32,320 bases of DNA, from positions 1 through 32,320 of the forward strand of contig CANFJF010000042.1 of NCBI GenBank assembly GCA_947447355.1. The letters are read 5' to 3'. Each line of letters opens with the position of its first letter. The stretch's first letter is position 1. Under the pieces are notes generated by a model, which was given only the letters and a program-made list of their open reading frames with translations, was not told the DNA's origin and searched no databases. The translations under genes were made by a program, and so were the position numbers. This DNA comes from Comamonadaceae bacterium (lineage in GTDB: Bacteria > Pseudomonadota > Gammaproteobacteria > Burkholderiales > Burkholderiaceae_C). Below are positions 31,964 to 32,320 of the stretch, in pieces.

Positions 31964-32320
31964 GCATTTATGTCACTGCGAACAAATTTTCTGTCACTGC
32001 GAGCGAAGCGCGGCAGTCCATCACCGCGCACCTCGACGATGGATGGCCGCGCTGTGCTCGCCATGACGCATTTATGTCACTGCGAGCGAATTTTCTGTCA
32101 CTGCGAGCGAAGCGCGGCAGTCCATCTCCGCGCACCTCGACGATGGATGGCCGCACTGCGCTCGCCATGACGCATTTATGTCACTGCGAGCGAATTTTCT
32201 GTCACTGCGAGCGCAGCGCGGCAGTCCATCTCCGCGCACCACGACGATGGATGGCCGCGCTGTGCTCGCCATGACGCATTTATGTCACTGCGAGCGAATT
32301 TTCTGTCACTGCGAGCGCAG
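31964..32320 (+). repeat. 104-bp tandem array of repeat hairpins, running off the window
   Basis: Starts at 31964, 32068, 32172 and 32276, exactly 104 bp apart: three full units and 45 bases of a fourth at the window edge. Each unit carries the altered core TGTCACTGCGAGCG twice in direct orientation (one truncated), and an inverted half ATGGATGGCCGCGCTGTGCT or the like. The two halves can pair into a long hairpin. The first unit differs most from the rest. It begins 20 bp after the ABC transporter stop. No credible gene is present in these 377 bases. Confidence 0.92.

Noticed and set aside
31834..32320. Several short open frames in both directions through the 104-bp array
   Set aside because: They are translations of the repeat and have no gene-like start signals or homology.

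Overview
The window looks like a chromosomal segment of a betaproteobacterium, most likely of the family Comamonadaceae (Rhodoferax/Polaromonas-like). This is inferred from the moderately high GC, the argB-slmA neighbourhood, the acyl-CoA metabolism genes and the style of the proteins. No rRNA or tRNA gene was seen, so the taxonomic call is family-level and tentative.

Region 1 (1-13531, completed by 16609-18477) is a surface-polysaccharide cluster (O-antigen or capsule), all on the plus strand. It holds nucleotide-sugar genes: a GDP-fucose synthase 3' end, gmd, a UDP-glucose dehydrogenase and a UDP-xylose synthase. It also holds a Wzx-type flippase, an FkbM methyltransferase, four glycosyltransferases and a Wzy/WaaL-type membrane protein. 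It ends with a WbpV-like reductase, a PglC-type initiating sugar-phosphate transferase and a WbpM-like 4,6-dehydratase. The predicted precursors are GDP-fucose, UDP-glucuronate/UDP-xylose and a UDP-2-acetamido-2,6-dideoxyhexose (probably QuiNAc) that may start the repeat unit on undecaprenyl phosphate. The flippase-FkbM stretch and the Wzy gene are clearly AT-richer than their neighbours, as is usual for exchanged O-antigen genes.

Region 2 (13532-16608) splits the transferase gene from wbpM. It carries two complete MazEF toxin-antitoxin modules, a minus-strand AAA/DUF4143 ATPase and a probable Fic-protein fragment. Interleaved with these are three degraded fragments of the initiating transferase gene itself. 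A third toxin-antitoxin pair (DUF2281/PIN) sits between the fucose synthase and gmd, and its antitoxin start overlaps the fucose synthase stop. The cluster has repeatedly taken up stabilising modules, and the gene-fragment scars record several events.

Region 3 (18564-24756) is housekeeping: argB, slmA and an FAA-hydrolase-family gene, then a TetR regulator with a palindromic operator, an acyl-CoA dehydrogenase and an enoyl-CoA hydratase. Region 4 (24946-29373) holds a small Flp pilin, a TadV/CpaA prepilin peptidase and a CpaE/TadZ ATPase. These face a convergent NarL-type response regulator and its membrane histidine kinase. The remaining Tad secretion genes are not here. Region 5 has a YciA-like thioesterase divergent from an Atm1-type ABC exporter.

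Two families of dispersed hairpin repeats run through the window. One has a 30-bp core beginning CGTCATTGCGAGCG. The other is REP-like and begins GTAGGAGC. They form a 126-bp tandem array (21021-21299) and a 104-bp tandem array (31964 to the window end). They also occur inside reading frames: one in gmd, two different ones in the UDP-glucose dehydrogenase gene, and one forming the C-terminus of the WbpV-like reductase. The interleaved toxin-antitoxin/transferase-fragment hotspot and the translated repeats in sugar-nucleotide genes are the most interesting parts of the window.
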